From assembly GCF_900100755.1 (NCBI RefSeq), contig NZ_FNCI01000001.1, positions 372,001 through 436,000 on the forward strand: a stretch of 64,000 bases of DNA, in the 5' to 3' direction. The notes beneath the pieces are model-generated. The model worked only from the letters and a program-made list of their open reading frames with translations. It was not told the origin of the DNA and made no database searches. Shown one piece after another: positions 8,692-17,660 of the stretch (positions within the stretch are counted from its first letter, which is position 1; each line of letters begins with the position of its first letter). The DNA is from Onishia taeanensis (GTDB lineage: Bacteria > Pseudomonadota > Gammaproteobacteria > Pseudomonadales > Halomonadaceae). Both the position numbers and the translations under genes were made by a program.

Positions 8692-11600
8692 TTATTCGTC
8701 ACCCATCGCGAGTAGCGACGCGTTGCCGCCAAGGGCGGCGGTATTGATGGTCAGGGTCTTTTCTGTGGCGAAACGCAACAGATAATTCGGCCCACCCGCC
8801 TTAGGACCGGTGCCCGAAAGCCCCTGACCACCAAAGGGCTGAACGCCGACTACGGCGCCTATGATATTACGATTTACGTATACATTGCCTACCCGAATCT
8901 TCTCGGCGATTTCTTCGGCGAAGGATTCGTTGCGGCTGTGCACGCCGAAAGTCAGGCCATATCGGCGATCGTTAATGGATTGAATCACCTTGTCAATCTC
9001 GCTGGCCTTGTAGCGAACGATATGCAGGATCGGGCCGAATTGTTCGCGCTCCAGCGCATCGATGCTGTCGATCTCGAAGGCGACCGGTGCAACGAAGGTG
9101 CCCTCGGCGGTATGCGCAGGATCGAGCTTGGTTTCGGCAACCAGGCGGCCCTCGCCCTTGAGCTTCTCGATGTGCGCCATCAGGCCTTTGCGTGCGTCCT
9201 CATCGATGACCGGACCCACATCGGTACCCAGGTTGCGCGGATCGCCCACATGCAGCTCGTCCATGGCGCCCTTCAGGATCTCGATGACCCGGTCGGCCAC
9301 GTCTTCCTGGAGGTAAAGTACGCGAAGTGCGGAGCAGCGCTGACCGGCGCTCTGGAAGGCGGACTGCACCACATCGGCCACGACCTGCTCGGGCAGGGCG
9401 GTGGAGTCGACGATCATGGCGTTCATGCCGCCGGTCTCGGCGATCAGTGTCGGCAGAGCGGCGCCTTCACGGGCGGCCAGCGCACGGTTGATGATCTGAG
9501 CGGTGTCGGTGCCACCGGTGAAGACCACGCCGGTGATGCGCGGGTCGCCGCTGAGCACGCTGCCCACGGTGGGGCCATCGCCCGGCAGCAACTGCACGAC
9601 GTCGCGCGGCATGCCGGCTTCGTAAAGCAGCTCGATGACGCGATTGGCCGCCAGCGAGGTCTGCTCGGCCGGTTTGGCCAGCACCGGGTTGCCGGCAACC
9701 GCCGCCGCCACGACCTGACCGCAGAAGATGGCGATCGGGAAGTTCCAGGGGCTGATGGCGGCAAACACGCCCTTGCCGGACAGCATCAGCTCGTTGGACT
9801 CGCCGGTGGGCCCCGGCAGGGTGGTGGCGTTTCCAAATAGCTCTTCGGCACGGGTCGCGTAGTAGCGGCAGAAGTCGACGGCCTCGCGGATCTCGTCGAC
9901 GCCATCGGTCAGCAGCTTGCCGCCCTCGCGGGAGCACAGCGCCATCAGCTCGGCGAGGTTGTCTTCCATCAGGTCGCCCAGGCGGCGAATGATGGCGGCA
10001 CGCTCGGCAACCGGCGTGTTCTCCCAGCGCGGGAAAGCCGCCCAGGCGGCGTCGACGGCCTTGGCGGCCTGATCCTTGCTGGTCCACTGCACGCTGCCCA
10101 CCTTGACCTTGCGATCAAACGGACAGAGGACGTCATGACGGGCACTGCTGTCATCGGCAACATCGAAGGCCAGGAGCGGCTTAGCGTTGTACTCCTTGTC
10201 CATGAATGTCGCCATCTCATCCATGAGCGGCTGGTACTGACTATTGATGTTCAAGTTCACTCCCTTCGAGTTCAAGCGGTTAGGGCCGTAGATATCCTTG
10301 GGCAAAGGAATCCGATTATTGGCGTAGGTCTTGTACTGCTTGAGCGTCTCTACCGGGTGCACGCAAAGCGACTCGACCGGTACGCGCGGGTCCACCAACT
10401 GGTGAACGAAGGAGGAGTTGGCTCCGTTCTCGAGTAGGCGGCGAACCAGGTAAGGCAGTAGGTCCTTGTGCGCGCCTACCGGCGCATAGATACGGCAGTA
10501 GGTGCCCTGAGGTGCACGCTTGAGCGCGGCGTCATACAGCGCCTCGCCCATGCCGTGCAGGCGCTGGAATTCGAAGGGGCGGCTGGCGTCGTTGGCCAGC
10601 TCCAGGATGGTGCTGATGGTGTGCGCGTTATGGGTCGCGAACTGCGGGAAAATACGCCCGCGGGTGCTCTCGGACAGCAGAAAGCTGGCACAGACCAGGT
10701 AGGCAACGTCGGTGCTGGCCTTGCGGGTATAAACCGGATAGCCATCGACGCCGATCTGCTGGCATTCCTTGACTTCGGTATCCCAGTAGGCGCCCTTGAC
10801 CAGGCGCAACGGAATTTCGTCGCCCTGCTGGTCGGACAGGCGATTGATGTAATGCAGTACCGGTAGGGCGCGCTTGGAGTACGCCTGCACGACCAGGCCG
10901 AAGTGGCCCCAGCCCTTGCAGGTCTCGCTTTCATAGACAGCACGGAAGACTTCCAGCGACAGCTCCAGGCGGTCGACTTCCTCGGCGTCGATGGTCATGG
11001 CCACATCGCGATCGCGGGCCATTGCCGCCAGTTCGCGCACGGTGCCGACCAGCTCTTCGAGGATCTGCTCGCGCCGACCGAATTCATAGCGCGGATGCAG
11101 CGCGGAGAGCTTGATGGAGATCGACGGTGACGGTGTCTTGGATGACAGGCGCTGGCTGGTCTTGCCCACACTCTTGATGGCGTCGGCATAGGAGTCGAAA
11201 TAGCGCTTGGCGTCCGCGCGGGTACGCGCCGCCTCACCGAGCATGTCGTAGGAGTAGGTGTAGCCTTTATCGAATAGCGGCTTGGAGCGCTTGAGCGCTT
11301 CTTCGATGTCGCGGCCCAGCACGAACTGCTTGCCCATGATCTTCATCGCTTCATACATGGCGCGACGAATGACCGGCTCGCCCATGCGGTTGACGAGCTT
11401 ATTGATGAAGTGGGCGGGCTTGCCTTCCTTGGGCTTATCCAGGTTGATGACGCGACCGGTCATCAGCAGGCCCCAGGTGGAGGCATTGACGAACCAGGAC
11501 TCGCTCTTGCCGACATGGGCCTTCCAGTCTGCCGGGCCAAGCTTGTCTTCGATCAGGGCATCTGCAGTGGCTTTATCCGGAATGCGCAGCATCGCCTCGG

Positions 11601-11883
11601 CGAGGCACATCAGCATCAGGCCTTCATTGGTATCGAGGCTGTACTGTTGGAGCAGTTCATCGATGGAATCTACCGCTGTATCCATCTCCCGGACTTCACG
11701 CACCAGCTCGGCGGCCTGGTTTGCTGTCCGCTTGAACTCTTCTTCATCGGCGGACAGGAAGTCGACGAGTTCGCCTACGAAGGTTTCTTCATCAACGACG
11801 TAATGATCGCTGATGCGGGCAAACAGCGTATCCAGGTCCTGCTTCCAAATGGTGCTATCCAGCATGTTGTTAGCGTCTAGCAT
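8692..11883 (-). CDS. putA: Bifunctional proline dehydrogenase / glutamate semialdehyde dehydrogenase
   Basis: PutA oxidises proline to P5C (FAD domain) and then to glutamate (NAD domain). The PRODH part covers about residues 1-530 (with SPSISIKLSALHPRYE and LVKGAYWD). The aldehyde dehydrogenase part follows, with its catalytic Glu in LIAETGGMNAM and Cys in SAGQRCSALRV, and the end TGPKAGGPNYLLRF. At 1063 residues it begins directly with the helical PRODH region, so the N-terminal ribbon-helix-helix DNA-binding domain of E. coli PutA is absent and it is not expected to repress its own operon. The start is ATG at 11883; a second ATG 15 nt downstream is possible. Confidence 0.95.
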   Translation of the reverse strand: MLDANNMLDSTIWKQDLDTLFARISDHYVVDEETFVGELVDFLSADEEEFKRTANQAAELVREVREMDTAVDSIDELLQQYSLDTNEGLMLMCLAEAMLRIPDKATADALIEDKLGPADWKAHVGKSESWFVNASTWGLLMTGRVINLDKPKEGKPAHFINKLVNRMGEPVIRRAMYEAMKIMGKQFVLGRDIEEALKRSKPLFDKGYTYSYDMLGEAARTRADAKRYFDSYADAIKSVGKTSQRLSSKTPSPSISIKLSALHPRYEFGRREQILEELVGTVRELAAMARDRDVAMTIDAEEVDRLELSLEVFRAVYESETCKGWGHFGLVVQAYSKRALPVLHYINRLSDQQGDEIPLRLVKGAYWDTEVKECQQIGVDGYPVYTRKASTDVAYLVCASFLLSESTRGRIFPQFATHNAHTISTILELANDASRPFEFQRLHGMGEALYDAALKRAPQGTYCRIYAPVGAHKDLLPYLVRRLLENGANSSFVHQLVDPRVPVESLCVHPVETLKQYKTYANNRIPLPKDIYGPNRLNSKGVNLNINSQYQPLMDEMATFMDKEYNAKPLLAFDVADDSSARHDVLCPFDRKVKVGSVQWTSKDQAAKAVDAAWAAFPRWENTPVAERAAIIRRLGDLMEDNLAELMALCSREGGKLLTDGVDEIREAVDFCRYYATRAEELFGNATTLPGPTGESNELMLSGKGVFAAISPWNFPIAIFCGQVVAAAVAGNPVLAKPAEQTSLAANRVIELLYEAGMPRDVVQLLPGDGPTVGSVLSGDPRITGVVFTGGTDTAQIINRALAAREGAALPTLIAETGGMNAMIVDSTALPEQVVADVVQSAFQSAGQRCSALRVLYLQEDVADRVIEILKGAMDELHVGDPRNLGTDVGPVIDEDARKGLMAHIEKLKGEGRLVAETKLDPAHTAEGTFVAPVAFEIDSIDALEREQFGPILHIVRYKASEIDKVIQSINDRRYGLTFGVHSRNESFAEEIAEKIRVGNVYVNRNIIGAVVGVQPFGGQGLSGTGPKAGGPNYLLRFATEKTLTINTAALGGNASLLAMGDE

Positions 11884-12141
11884 TATGAATACCCCATGAC
11901 AATGCGTGACCGGGCGACATTGCCGACATGACGTCAGTGGCCTGCGACGGTGGCAGGAACCCGGCTGGTGAAGCGTGGCCCAGGAAACGTCAGGGCAGGC
12001 ACGAACTGCCCGTGGTCGTTTCATGACTGGACGAATGTAGTGATGTGCGCGGCATGCGTCTTGCGAATTTCCCGGCTTGATTTGTCAAAAAACGGGAAAG
12101 ATTTTGAATGTGAGTCGGTATTTAGACTTTCGGATAACGCC

Positions 12142-12942
12142 TTAGGGAGCGTTATTCAGCATGGTGGGCTGTGTAGGGCGGCGCAAGGCGCTGGGAGGGT
12201 GGCCGAAGCTGCGGCGAAAGGCGTGTGATAGCGAGCTTTGCGAGGAAAAGCCAGTCTGATCGGCAATTTCCGACAAGGGGAGCCGCGTTGAAAGGAGTAG
12301 ATGCTGAACCGTGCGCAGGCGTTTGTTCAGCAGATACTGATAAGGAGTGACGCCCGCCTGCTGACGGAAGCAGTCCGTGAAGTGGGCCTCGCTCAGGCAA
12401 GCATGGCGTGCCAAATCGGCCACGCTGAGGCGTTGCGACAGGCGCTGCTGAATATAGCGATCCAACGAGGCCAAATTAATGCGCTGCTGCCCACTGGGCA
12501 CCACCTGAGCCGGCTGCAGGCGCACGCTCAGGCAAGACAGAAAGGTGGTCGCCATCAGCTCGTGATGCGCCAGGGGCAGTGACGTTTCGTCTACCCTATG
12601 GCTGAGCTCCTGCACCAGGAAGTCGAGGTAGTGGGTGAGCGAGGTATCCAGCGAGAAGAACAGTGGCGCATCGAACAGCCTTGCGAACTCACGGTGCTGG
12701 CCTGCCAAGGGGAAGGCATCGGATGGCAGGTTCATGATGAGGTGACGATTGACGCCCACCCCTTCGTAATAATGCACGTGATTGGCTGGAACGATGCATC
12801 CAGAGAGAGGGGCGATCGAGCCTCCCAGACCTTCGATCTCGAACTCGGCATTACCATCCACCCCGATCACGATCTGGTGGTAGTCGTGATCATGGTGCTT
12901 GGTAGTGGTATCGAGCGGAAAAAGATGAAGGGCGCTGGGCAT
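12142..12942 (-). CDS. AraC family transcriptional regulator next to putA
   Basis: A 266-residue regulator with an N-terminal cupin-like sensor region (about 1-150; HDHDYHQIVIGV is the usual metal/sugar-cupin style strand) and a C-terminal AraC double helix-turn-helix (about 165-258: LSVADLARHACLSEAHFTDCF and LPLSEIADQTGFSSQSSLSHAF). It lies immediately upstream of putA on the same strand with 258 nt between them. As PutA here lacks its own DNA-binding domain, this protein is the natural candidate regulator of the put genes; that is inference from context. Confidence 0.85.
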   Translation of the reverse strand: MPSALHLFPLDTTTKHHDHDYHQIVIGVDGNAEFEIEGLGGSIAPLSGCIVPANHVHYYEGVGVNRHLIMNLPSDAFPLAGQHREFARLFDAPLFFSLDTSLTHYLDFLVQELSHRVDETSLPLAHHELMATTFLSCLSVRLQPAQVVPSGQQRINLASLDRYIQQRLSQRLSVADLARHACLSEAHFTDCFRQQAGVTPYQYLLNKRLRTVQHLLLSTRLPLSEIADQTGFSSQSSLSHAFRRSFGHPPSALRRPTQPTMLNNAP

Positions 12943-13049
12943 TGGGTTGCCACTCCCGGCACATTAATTCGGACAGGTGGCCATTGTACGCCGCTGCCAA
13001 GCGAAAGACAGCGGCCAGAGGCTTACTAAAGTGCTGCGATAAAGCACTT

Positions 13050-13421
13050 CTAAGAGTGTCCGCGTGCCTCGCGTAGCGCCGTTCTGGAAGCGAGGTGATC
13101 ACGCAGCGCCTGAAGGTCTTCACGCCCACTGCGGGAAAACAGCGATCCACCCTGAGCGGCCTGCCAGGGGCGGCCGTGCTCCTCCATCAGGTGCTGGGCG
13201 CGGCGGCGAACGCCTTCCAGGAACTCATCATGACGCACCGGGTAGCCAATGATGGTATTCCATTCGGTCTCGGTCAGGGTGCCGGAGAGCGCCTTGTCGA
13301 ACAGCGCAATCAGATCATGCGCCTCCGTGCGGTAGCGCGGCGTACGCGACATCATCATGATCCCGACCATACTGCCGATGATCAGGAAGCAAACAGCAAA
13401 GATCAGTAAAAAGGTAGCCAT
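13050..13421 (-). CDS. Hypothetical protein with one N-terminal membrane segment
   Basis: A 123-residue protein not recognised by family. Residues 1-20 are one hydrophobic helix (LLIFAVCFLIIGSMVGIMMM). The rest is soluble and charged with helical character, containing YRTEAHDLIALFDKAL and HDEFLEGVRRRAQHLMEEHG. GGTGAG lies upstream of the ATG at 13421; a GTG 9 nt earlier is the alternative start. It stands alone between the AraC gene and the accessory region. Confidence 0.65.
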   Translation of the reverse strand: MATFLLIFAVCFLIIGSMVGIMMMSRTPRYRTEAHDLIALFDKALSGTLTETEWNTIIGYPVRHDEFLEGVRRRAQHLMEEHGRPWQAAQGGSLFSRSGREDLQALRDHLASRTALREARGHS

Positions 13422-13786
13422 GCGAGCCACTCACCGATAAGGAATAGACATGCGAACACTGCACCTGCTAAGCGGATACGGCAGGTAAAGCGCCCTCAGC
13501 AGGCCGTGAGGGCACCTGCGGCGATGGCACAAGCCCTATCGCCAGCCTTCTCTGCCAACACCCACGTTTGTCAGCACCTTATCATGGCCGGGCAACCCTA
13601 TAGTAGAAGAGCCTGGGGTGCGGAAGAGAGAGGAAGCAGAAGCGCACTGCATGTCGCTACTCAGCCGAGCTAGCACTGCTTGATGGCGAAGAGGCTCTTT
13701 GTTGTGCTGACCCTGCGAGGTAGCGTGTTGCAATAGAGGCATTCGCAGCCCGAAGCGGAAGTGCCCGAGCAGAAGGAGCCCCAGCC
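13422..13786. other. Intergenic region with a two-part hairpin
   Basis: About 365 nt without a supported gene. At 13481-13519 there is a strong two-segment hairpin: GCAGGT pairs with ACCTGC on the outside and GCCCTCA with TGAGGGC inside. No T-run follows. The rest shows nothing I can name. Confidence 0.45.
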
Positions 13787-14461
13787 GTGAGCTTTCTTGA
13801 ACAGCATGCCGCCAATACGCAAGGCCGCGACTTCTTTGTTGGCGATATTCATGGCCAGTATCGCCTGCTGATGAAAGCCTTGAATAACGTGGCGTTCGAT
13901 AGAGGCCGGGACCGCTTATTCAGCGTGGGCGATCTGATCGACCGAGGCGAGCAGTCGCTCGAGTGTCTCTCGTTACCGTTCGAGCCCTGGTTCTTTGGCG
14001 TGCGCGGTAACCACGAAATGCTGGCCTACGATGCCCTGTTCAGCACCGCCGGGGAGGAGTGGCGCAAACGAGAGTTGTGGATGATCAACGGCGGTACCTG
14101 GTCGCTGAGGGAAGATGCCAGCGACGTGAAGATGGTGCTCAGGGAGGCCATGCGCCGTCTGCCTTATGCGAGAGAAGTTAGCGTTGCCGGTAAGCGTATC
14201 GGCATCGTGCATGCCGAACCGCCTGATGACTGGTCACAGCTTGAGCTTGAAGACAACCACGCCGGCCACGAGCGACTTATCTGGCGCCGCTCGCGCATAA
14301 AGGCGGGGGACACGACACCCGTCGATGGCATTGATGCGGTGGTAGTCGGGCACAGCATCGTTGGCAACCTGACCACCCTTGGCAATGTTCACTATATCGA
14401 CACCGGCGCCTTTATGACCGGCCGCCTGACCGTGATCGAAGCAACCGAGTTGCTGGAGTGA
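13787..14461 (+). CDS. Metallophosphoesterase, NinI / PP-lambda type Ser/Thr phosphatase
   Basis: A 224-residue phosphoprotein phosphatase of the bacteriophage-lambda NinI/PrpA type. The metal-binding motifs are in order: GDIHGQ, GDLIDRG, GNHE, then the histidines in VHAEPP and VVGHS. It is closely similar along its length to the prophage protein encoded at 38873-39553; DRLFSVGDLIDRG and SLPFEPWFFGVRGNHEMLA are shared with no or one change. In the prophage that gene sits in the ninI position upstream of Q. Here it is followed by element X, so the locus looks like a prophage remnant and not a housekeeping gene. Confidence 0.88.
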   Translation: MSFLEQHAANTQGRDFFVGDIHGQYRLLMKALNNVAFDRGRDRLFSVGDLIDRGEQSLECLSLPFEPWFFGVRGNHEMLAYDALFSTAGEEWRKRELWMINGGTWSLREDASDVKMVLREAMRRLPYAREVSVAGKRIGIVHAEPPDDWSQLELEDNHAGHERLIWRRSRIKAGDTTPVDGIDAVVVGHSIVGNLTTLGNVHYIDTGAFMTGRLTVIEATELLE

Positions 14462-14535
14462 ACAAACCGCAATCAACACACCGAGCTGCGCTTTTTGCCT
14501 GCATCCAGTTTTAAAGCGAAGCCAAGAAGGACGCT

Positions 14536-14655
14536 TTACGGATTCTACGACCAAAAACGCATCATTTCTTTCGCCAGTTAGGGTGACAGCCAAGAGGGAG
14601 CCCGATAGTCTGGACGGACTACCGACGGCGCAAGGATGCTGCCCAATGGCCAACC
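14536..14655 (+). repeat. Element X, copy 1
   Basis: First of three dispersed copies (others 22878-23023 and 43473-43612). Shared blocks in order are TCTAC-ACCAAAA, a TTnCGCCAGTTA-type arm, GGGTGACAGCC, an inner pairing arm and GGCGCAAGGATGCTGCCC. The arms around GGGTGACAGCC pair with the 3' arm ending in GCGCAAGG, so the element folds as an outer stem with an inner hairpin. This copy is the most diverged and lies 75 nt after the phosphatase gene. The role is unknown; see findings. Confidence 0.65.
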
Positions 14656-14882
14656 CCACCATAGCCAGTTACCTTGCCTTTGCCCTTTCTAGGGCATGCG
14701 CCTCTGCTGGTTTGTCGCTTTCAGCTTCCATCCAAAAGCAGCCATGGCGACGAAGACAGCACGCGAGTTCATTGAGGTTATGCAGCGCGGACGATGTGTT
14801 GTGTGGGGCAGCCAAACTTTACTTAATTCAGCTAAAATTCAGTGCCTTAGCGGCTTTGTGTGCGGTCGACAAAACATTCTTG

Positions 14883-14919
14883 AACGCGCTCGCTAATGTT
14901 AGAAAACGCGCGTTTTTTT
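14883..14919 (+). terminator. Intrinsic terminator after element X copy 1
   Basis: AACGCGC pairs with GCGCGTT across an 18-nt loop and is followed by seven T residues. No protein gene ends just before it, so it would end a short non-coding transcript that includes element X, or a phage-type leader. Confidence 0.65.
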
Positions 14920-14974
14920 GCAGGTTAAATGATTTTAGCCCTAGATAAAAGTGGTGCCAACAAAAGAGGAAGCG

Positions 14975-15205
14975 ATGATGGAGCGTTATAAAAATTTAGG
15001 TTGTAACTCGAATGTGGTTGCATACGAAATTGGATCAGGCGAAATCACCGTCCAGTTCGGTGATGGCTCCGTCTATCTATACACGAATCAAAGTGCCGGT
15101 GCTGGCAGCATCAACGAAATGCATAGGCTAGCAAGAGCCGGGCAAGGCTTAAATAGCTATATCGGCAGAGTGGTAAAAAAGGGGTATGCTAGGAAGATAA
15201 GGTAA
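14975..15205 (+). CDS. Small protein with a KTSC-like domain
   Basis: A 76-residue protein. The stretch SNVVAYEIGSGEITVQFGDG followed by SVYLY has the pattern of the KTSC domain (a short beta-rich fold with a hydrophobic-x-Y motif), and the end GLNSYIGRVVKKGYARK fits its C-terminal strand. KTSC proteins are often linked to phage or lysyl-tRNA synthetase contexts; the function is not established. The start is ATG at 14975 after AGAGGAAGCG. A hairpin without T-run follows at about 15220-15255 (arms CGCAGTCGC / GCGACTGTG). Confidence 0.5.
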   Translation: MMERYKNLGCNSNVVAYEIGSGEITVQFGDGSVYLYTNQSAGAGSINEMHRLARAGQGLNSYIGRVVKKGYARKIR

Positions 15206-15339
15206 TTATCCCTTGATGGACGCAGTCGCGGCGAAGTGGGCGCTGCGACTGTGCCTTTACTACGAAAAAACCACGCTTCTTGCGGGTGTTGAATTTTATA
15301 AAGATCTACGATAGCTATTTTGCCAAATAGGAGCGCTCT

Positions 15340-16389
15340 GTGAACTTTAACTCTCCACCCGAGATTTATGAACCACCGGCGAAGAGAAGGTATTGGGTGG
15401 TGAAGGCGGACTCCGGGAAGTATTATGAAGCTTTTGTTAGTAACTCTTTAATAGCTATCGGGCATTTAGATGAGTTTTTCGGAGGCTCTTCTTTTTCCAG
15501 TCCTTTTGTCAGGTCACCGTCTTTGTTAAGAATGCTGATGACGAAATCATTAGCTGATGGTAGGAGTTATTTTAATTCAAATAATTACGGCCAAGTGAAC
15601 TCGTTTGTAAATGAAATGGCAGTTGGTGACTGGGTGCTCACAAAGGGCCAAAGGCATGTTCGGGTTGGGGTGATAACTTCTCCTTCGAGAATAGATGATC
15701 AAATAGTTAGGTACAAGGCTGATAAAGAGGATCTTTTCGAGAGAGAGGCTGGGCTAAGTTTTAAGCTTAGGCGGGATGTGCTCTGGGGCCCGGAAATATT
15801 GTTGAGTAATCTTCCAGCAGACATATACTACAGCCTGCGGGCCCCAATGACAGTATATACTGTTGATCAGTATGTTGAAAGCATATGCTTTACTTTATAC
15901 CCTTGCTTTAAAGTGGGTGAGACTCTTCATTTGTCAATAAATATAAACAAAAAGGAAGAGATTTCAAATTACTACTTATCGAAAGTTTTTGAATATTTAA
16001 ACGAGCTGGATTTTTTGTCTCAAGTCGATATTCATGGAGATGATTTAGAGTCGGCGCACCATTCGTTTGTTGAAAAAGGTTTGTTTGCTTTGTCAACACA
16101 GGCTAGCTTCCACTCTCCTGGAGAAATCTGGGTTAAGTTGGTGCTTGCTGGTAAGAAATCTAAAATGTTGCAAGCCGTTACAATATATTCCATGCTATTC
16201 GGTAACGCTCACATGGGGGTAGATGGAATTCTCGACTTAGAAAGTAGGCAGGAGTTATGGAGTGTATTGATAGAGCGCATAAATATGAACCATGTTGAGA
16301 AGGCGTCAAACGAGTTGCAGTTAAAGATGCCAGAGTATGATACTAAAGGGATTGAGTCTGTGTCTGTGGCTAGGCAGGGCAATGATTGA
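15340..16389 (+). CDS. AT-rich accessory protein with PUA/EVE-like N-terminal region
   Basis: A 349-residue protein, much AT-richer than the core genes. Residues about 15-165 follow the layout of PUA/EVE-like sensor modules found in front of restriction enzymes: YWVVKADSGKYYEAFV, IAIGHLDEF, then a VGDWVLTKG turn and a VGVITSPSRI strand. The C-terminal half (about 190-335) is not recognised and shows no nuclease or NTPase motif. The start is GTG at 15340 with AGGAG 7 nt upstream. It may be a modified-base or nucleotide sensor of a defence system, but that is inference. Confidence 0.6.
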   Translation: MNFNSPPEIYEPPAKRRYWVVKADSGKYYEAFVSNSLIAIGHLDEFFGGSSFSSPFVRSPSLLRMLMTKSLADGRSYFNSNNYGQVNSFVNEMAVGDWVLTKGQRHVRVGVITSPSRIDDQIVRYKADKEDLFEREAGLSFKLRRDVLWGPEILLSNLPADIYYSLRAPMTVYTVDQYVESICFTLYPCFKVGETLHLSININKKEEISNYYLSKVFEYLNELDFLSQVDIHGDDLESAHHSFVEKGLFALSTQASFHSPGEIWVKLVLAGKKSKMLQAVTIYSMLFGNAHMGVDGILDLESRQELWSVLIERINMNHVEKASNELQLKMPEYDTKGIESVSVARQGND

Positions 16390-16468
16390 CTTTACTTTCA
16401 GGCTTCGCATGGGAAATCCATTCATAAGAACGATAACTCTGCGCTGCGCTCCGATTTTCCGCTTTTGA

Positions 16469-17073
16469 TGGCAAGCTTTAGGAGCAACAGAGGGTGAAAT
16501 TTTTTATCAATATCTAGAGTCGATAGAATATATAGACTGGGATGCACCAGAGGTGTTGGCTAAGGTGGAGTTATTAGCCGCTGGCGCTTACAGCCCCGAG
16601 ATGGTTGCAAAGACATTTTTGTCTTCGTCCGAGACCAGATCAAGCATAATTGGGATTACGAGTGTGGTCCTGTCACATGTAAGGCATCCGACGTGTTGAA
16701 ACACGGAACAGGTTACTGTTACGCGAAGAGCCACCTGCTGGCAGCATTGCTACGAGCAAATGGAATACCGGCAGGCCTTTGCTATCAACGGTTAACCATC
16801 AGTGATGATGGTGATGGGCCCTCTTTTTTCCTGCATGGCTTAAATGCTCTGTACCTTGAGCATCACGGCTAGTATCGAATTGACGCTCGAGGAAACAAGG
16901 AAGGAGTCTCGGCTGATTTCTGTCCTCCGGTTGAGCGCTTGGCATTCCCGATAATTGCTGAGGGGGAAGCTTATCTTCCGGAGATATGGGCAAAGCCCAT
17001 ACTGCCTGTTATGGAGGTCCTTCTAGGTAGGAAGACTTATAAAGAGGTGGCAGACAACCTGCCGGATTTTTAG
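16469..17073 (+). pseudogene. Transglutaminase-like superfamily protein, broken
   Basis: Conceptual translation gives a transglutaminase-like cysteine protease fold protein: VRDQIKHNWDYE, then the catalytic-Cys block GTGYCYAKSHLLAALLRANG, then LHGLNALYLEHHG, then YRIDARGNKEGV. It is broken three ways. The N-terminus has no start codon and opens after a TGA at 16466. A one-base deletion near 16612 separates the first 47 codons from the rest. A TAG at 16870-16872 replaces the tryptophan usually found before YR-DARGN (TGG to TAG). It lies between the PUA-like gene and the GNAT gene. Confidence 0.8.
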
Positions 17074-17153
17074 TTAGCGTTTACTTGCAAAACAGTGTGC
17101 GCTGAAAACGCGTAATTGCGACGTCAACGCTCAATAAAATTATCGAGAAAAGA

Positions 17154-17573
17154 ATGGAAATTAAGGCACTCGAAGACAGGTACATAGACGAGGTCGTGGA
17201 GCTTTGGCGGGAGTGCGGTTTAGTCGTCCCTCACAATGACCCGGTCAAAGACATCGAGAGAAAGCTCAAAGTCGATCCTGAGCTTTTCTTGGTCGGCGTT
17301 GTGGGCGGGGCCGTTGTTGGGACGGTAATGGGCGGCTATGAAGGGCACCGAGGTTGGATTAACTACTTGGCGGTGAAGCCTTCACAGCAGCGCAAGGGCT
17401 ACGGTCAAGGCATGATGCGGGCGGTTGAAACCTTGCTCCGGCAGAAAGGCTGTCCAAAAATCAATCTACAGGTTCGCTCTGCCAACAAGGCCGTTATCGA
17501 GTTCTACTCTTCCCTGGGGTACGGCAATGATGATGTCGTGAGTTTGGGTAAACGCCTGGAAGATGATTCCTAA
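17154..17573 (+). CDS. GNAT family N-acetyltransferase (YpeA type)
   Basis: A 139-residue acetyltransferase of the GNAT fold, close to the YpeA subgroup. The acetyl-CoA binding motif is visible as VKPSQQRKGYGQGMM (the R/Q-x-x-G-x-G/A loop), after the beta-4 strand WINYLAV; motif B ends in FYSSLGY. The start is ATG at 17154; GAGAAAAGA lies upstream. It closes the first accessory stretch. The acceptor substrate is unknown. Confidence 0.85.
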   Translation: MEIKALEDRYIDEVVELWRECGLVVPHNDPVKDIERKLKVDPELFLVGVVGGAVVGTVMGGYEGHRGWINYLAVKPSQQRKGYGQGMMRAVETLLRQKGCPKINLQVRSANKAVIEFYSSLGYGNDDVVSLGKRLEDDS

Positions 17574-17660
17574 CCTAGTGCTCGCGGAAGCCACCTGACA
17601 CATGCCTCCCCTGGGCCCTTTCTTGGCGAATGGGGCCCGTTCTGTCAAAGGCGTAGTGGG

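Larger units (their letters stand above)
14462..14974. other. Non-coding stretch holding element X copy 1 and a terminator
   Basis: About 510 nt between the phosphatase and the KTSC-like gene. It contains element X copy 1 and the terminator at 14883-14919. A stretch around 14740-14800 also resembles the sequence after X copy 2 (about 23110-23155; shared CGACGAAGACAGCACGCG-like text), so homology extends beyond X. Short open frames here look random. Confidence 0.5.

Noticed and set aside
8938-11880. Long open frames antisense to putA
   Set aside because: They mirror the GC-rich codon pattern of putA and show no family features.
17071-17153. attC site after the transglutaminase remnant (GTTAGCG start)
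   Set aside because: The core orientation is wrong and the second end does not fit the consensus.
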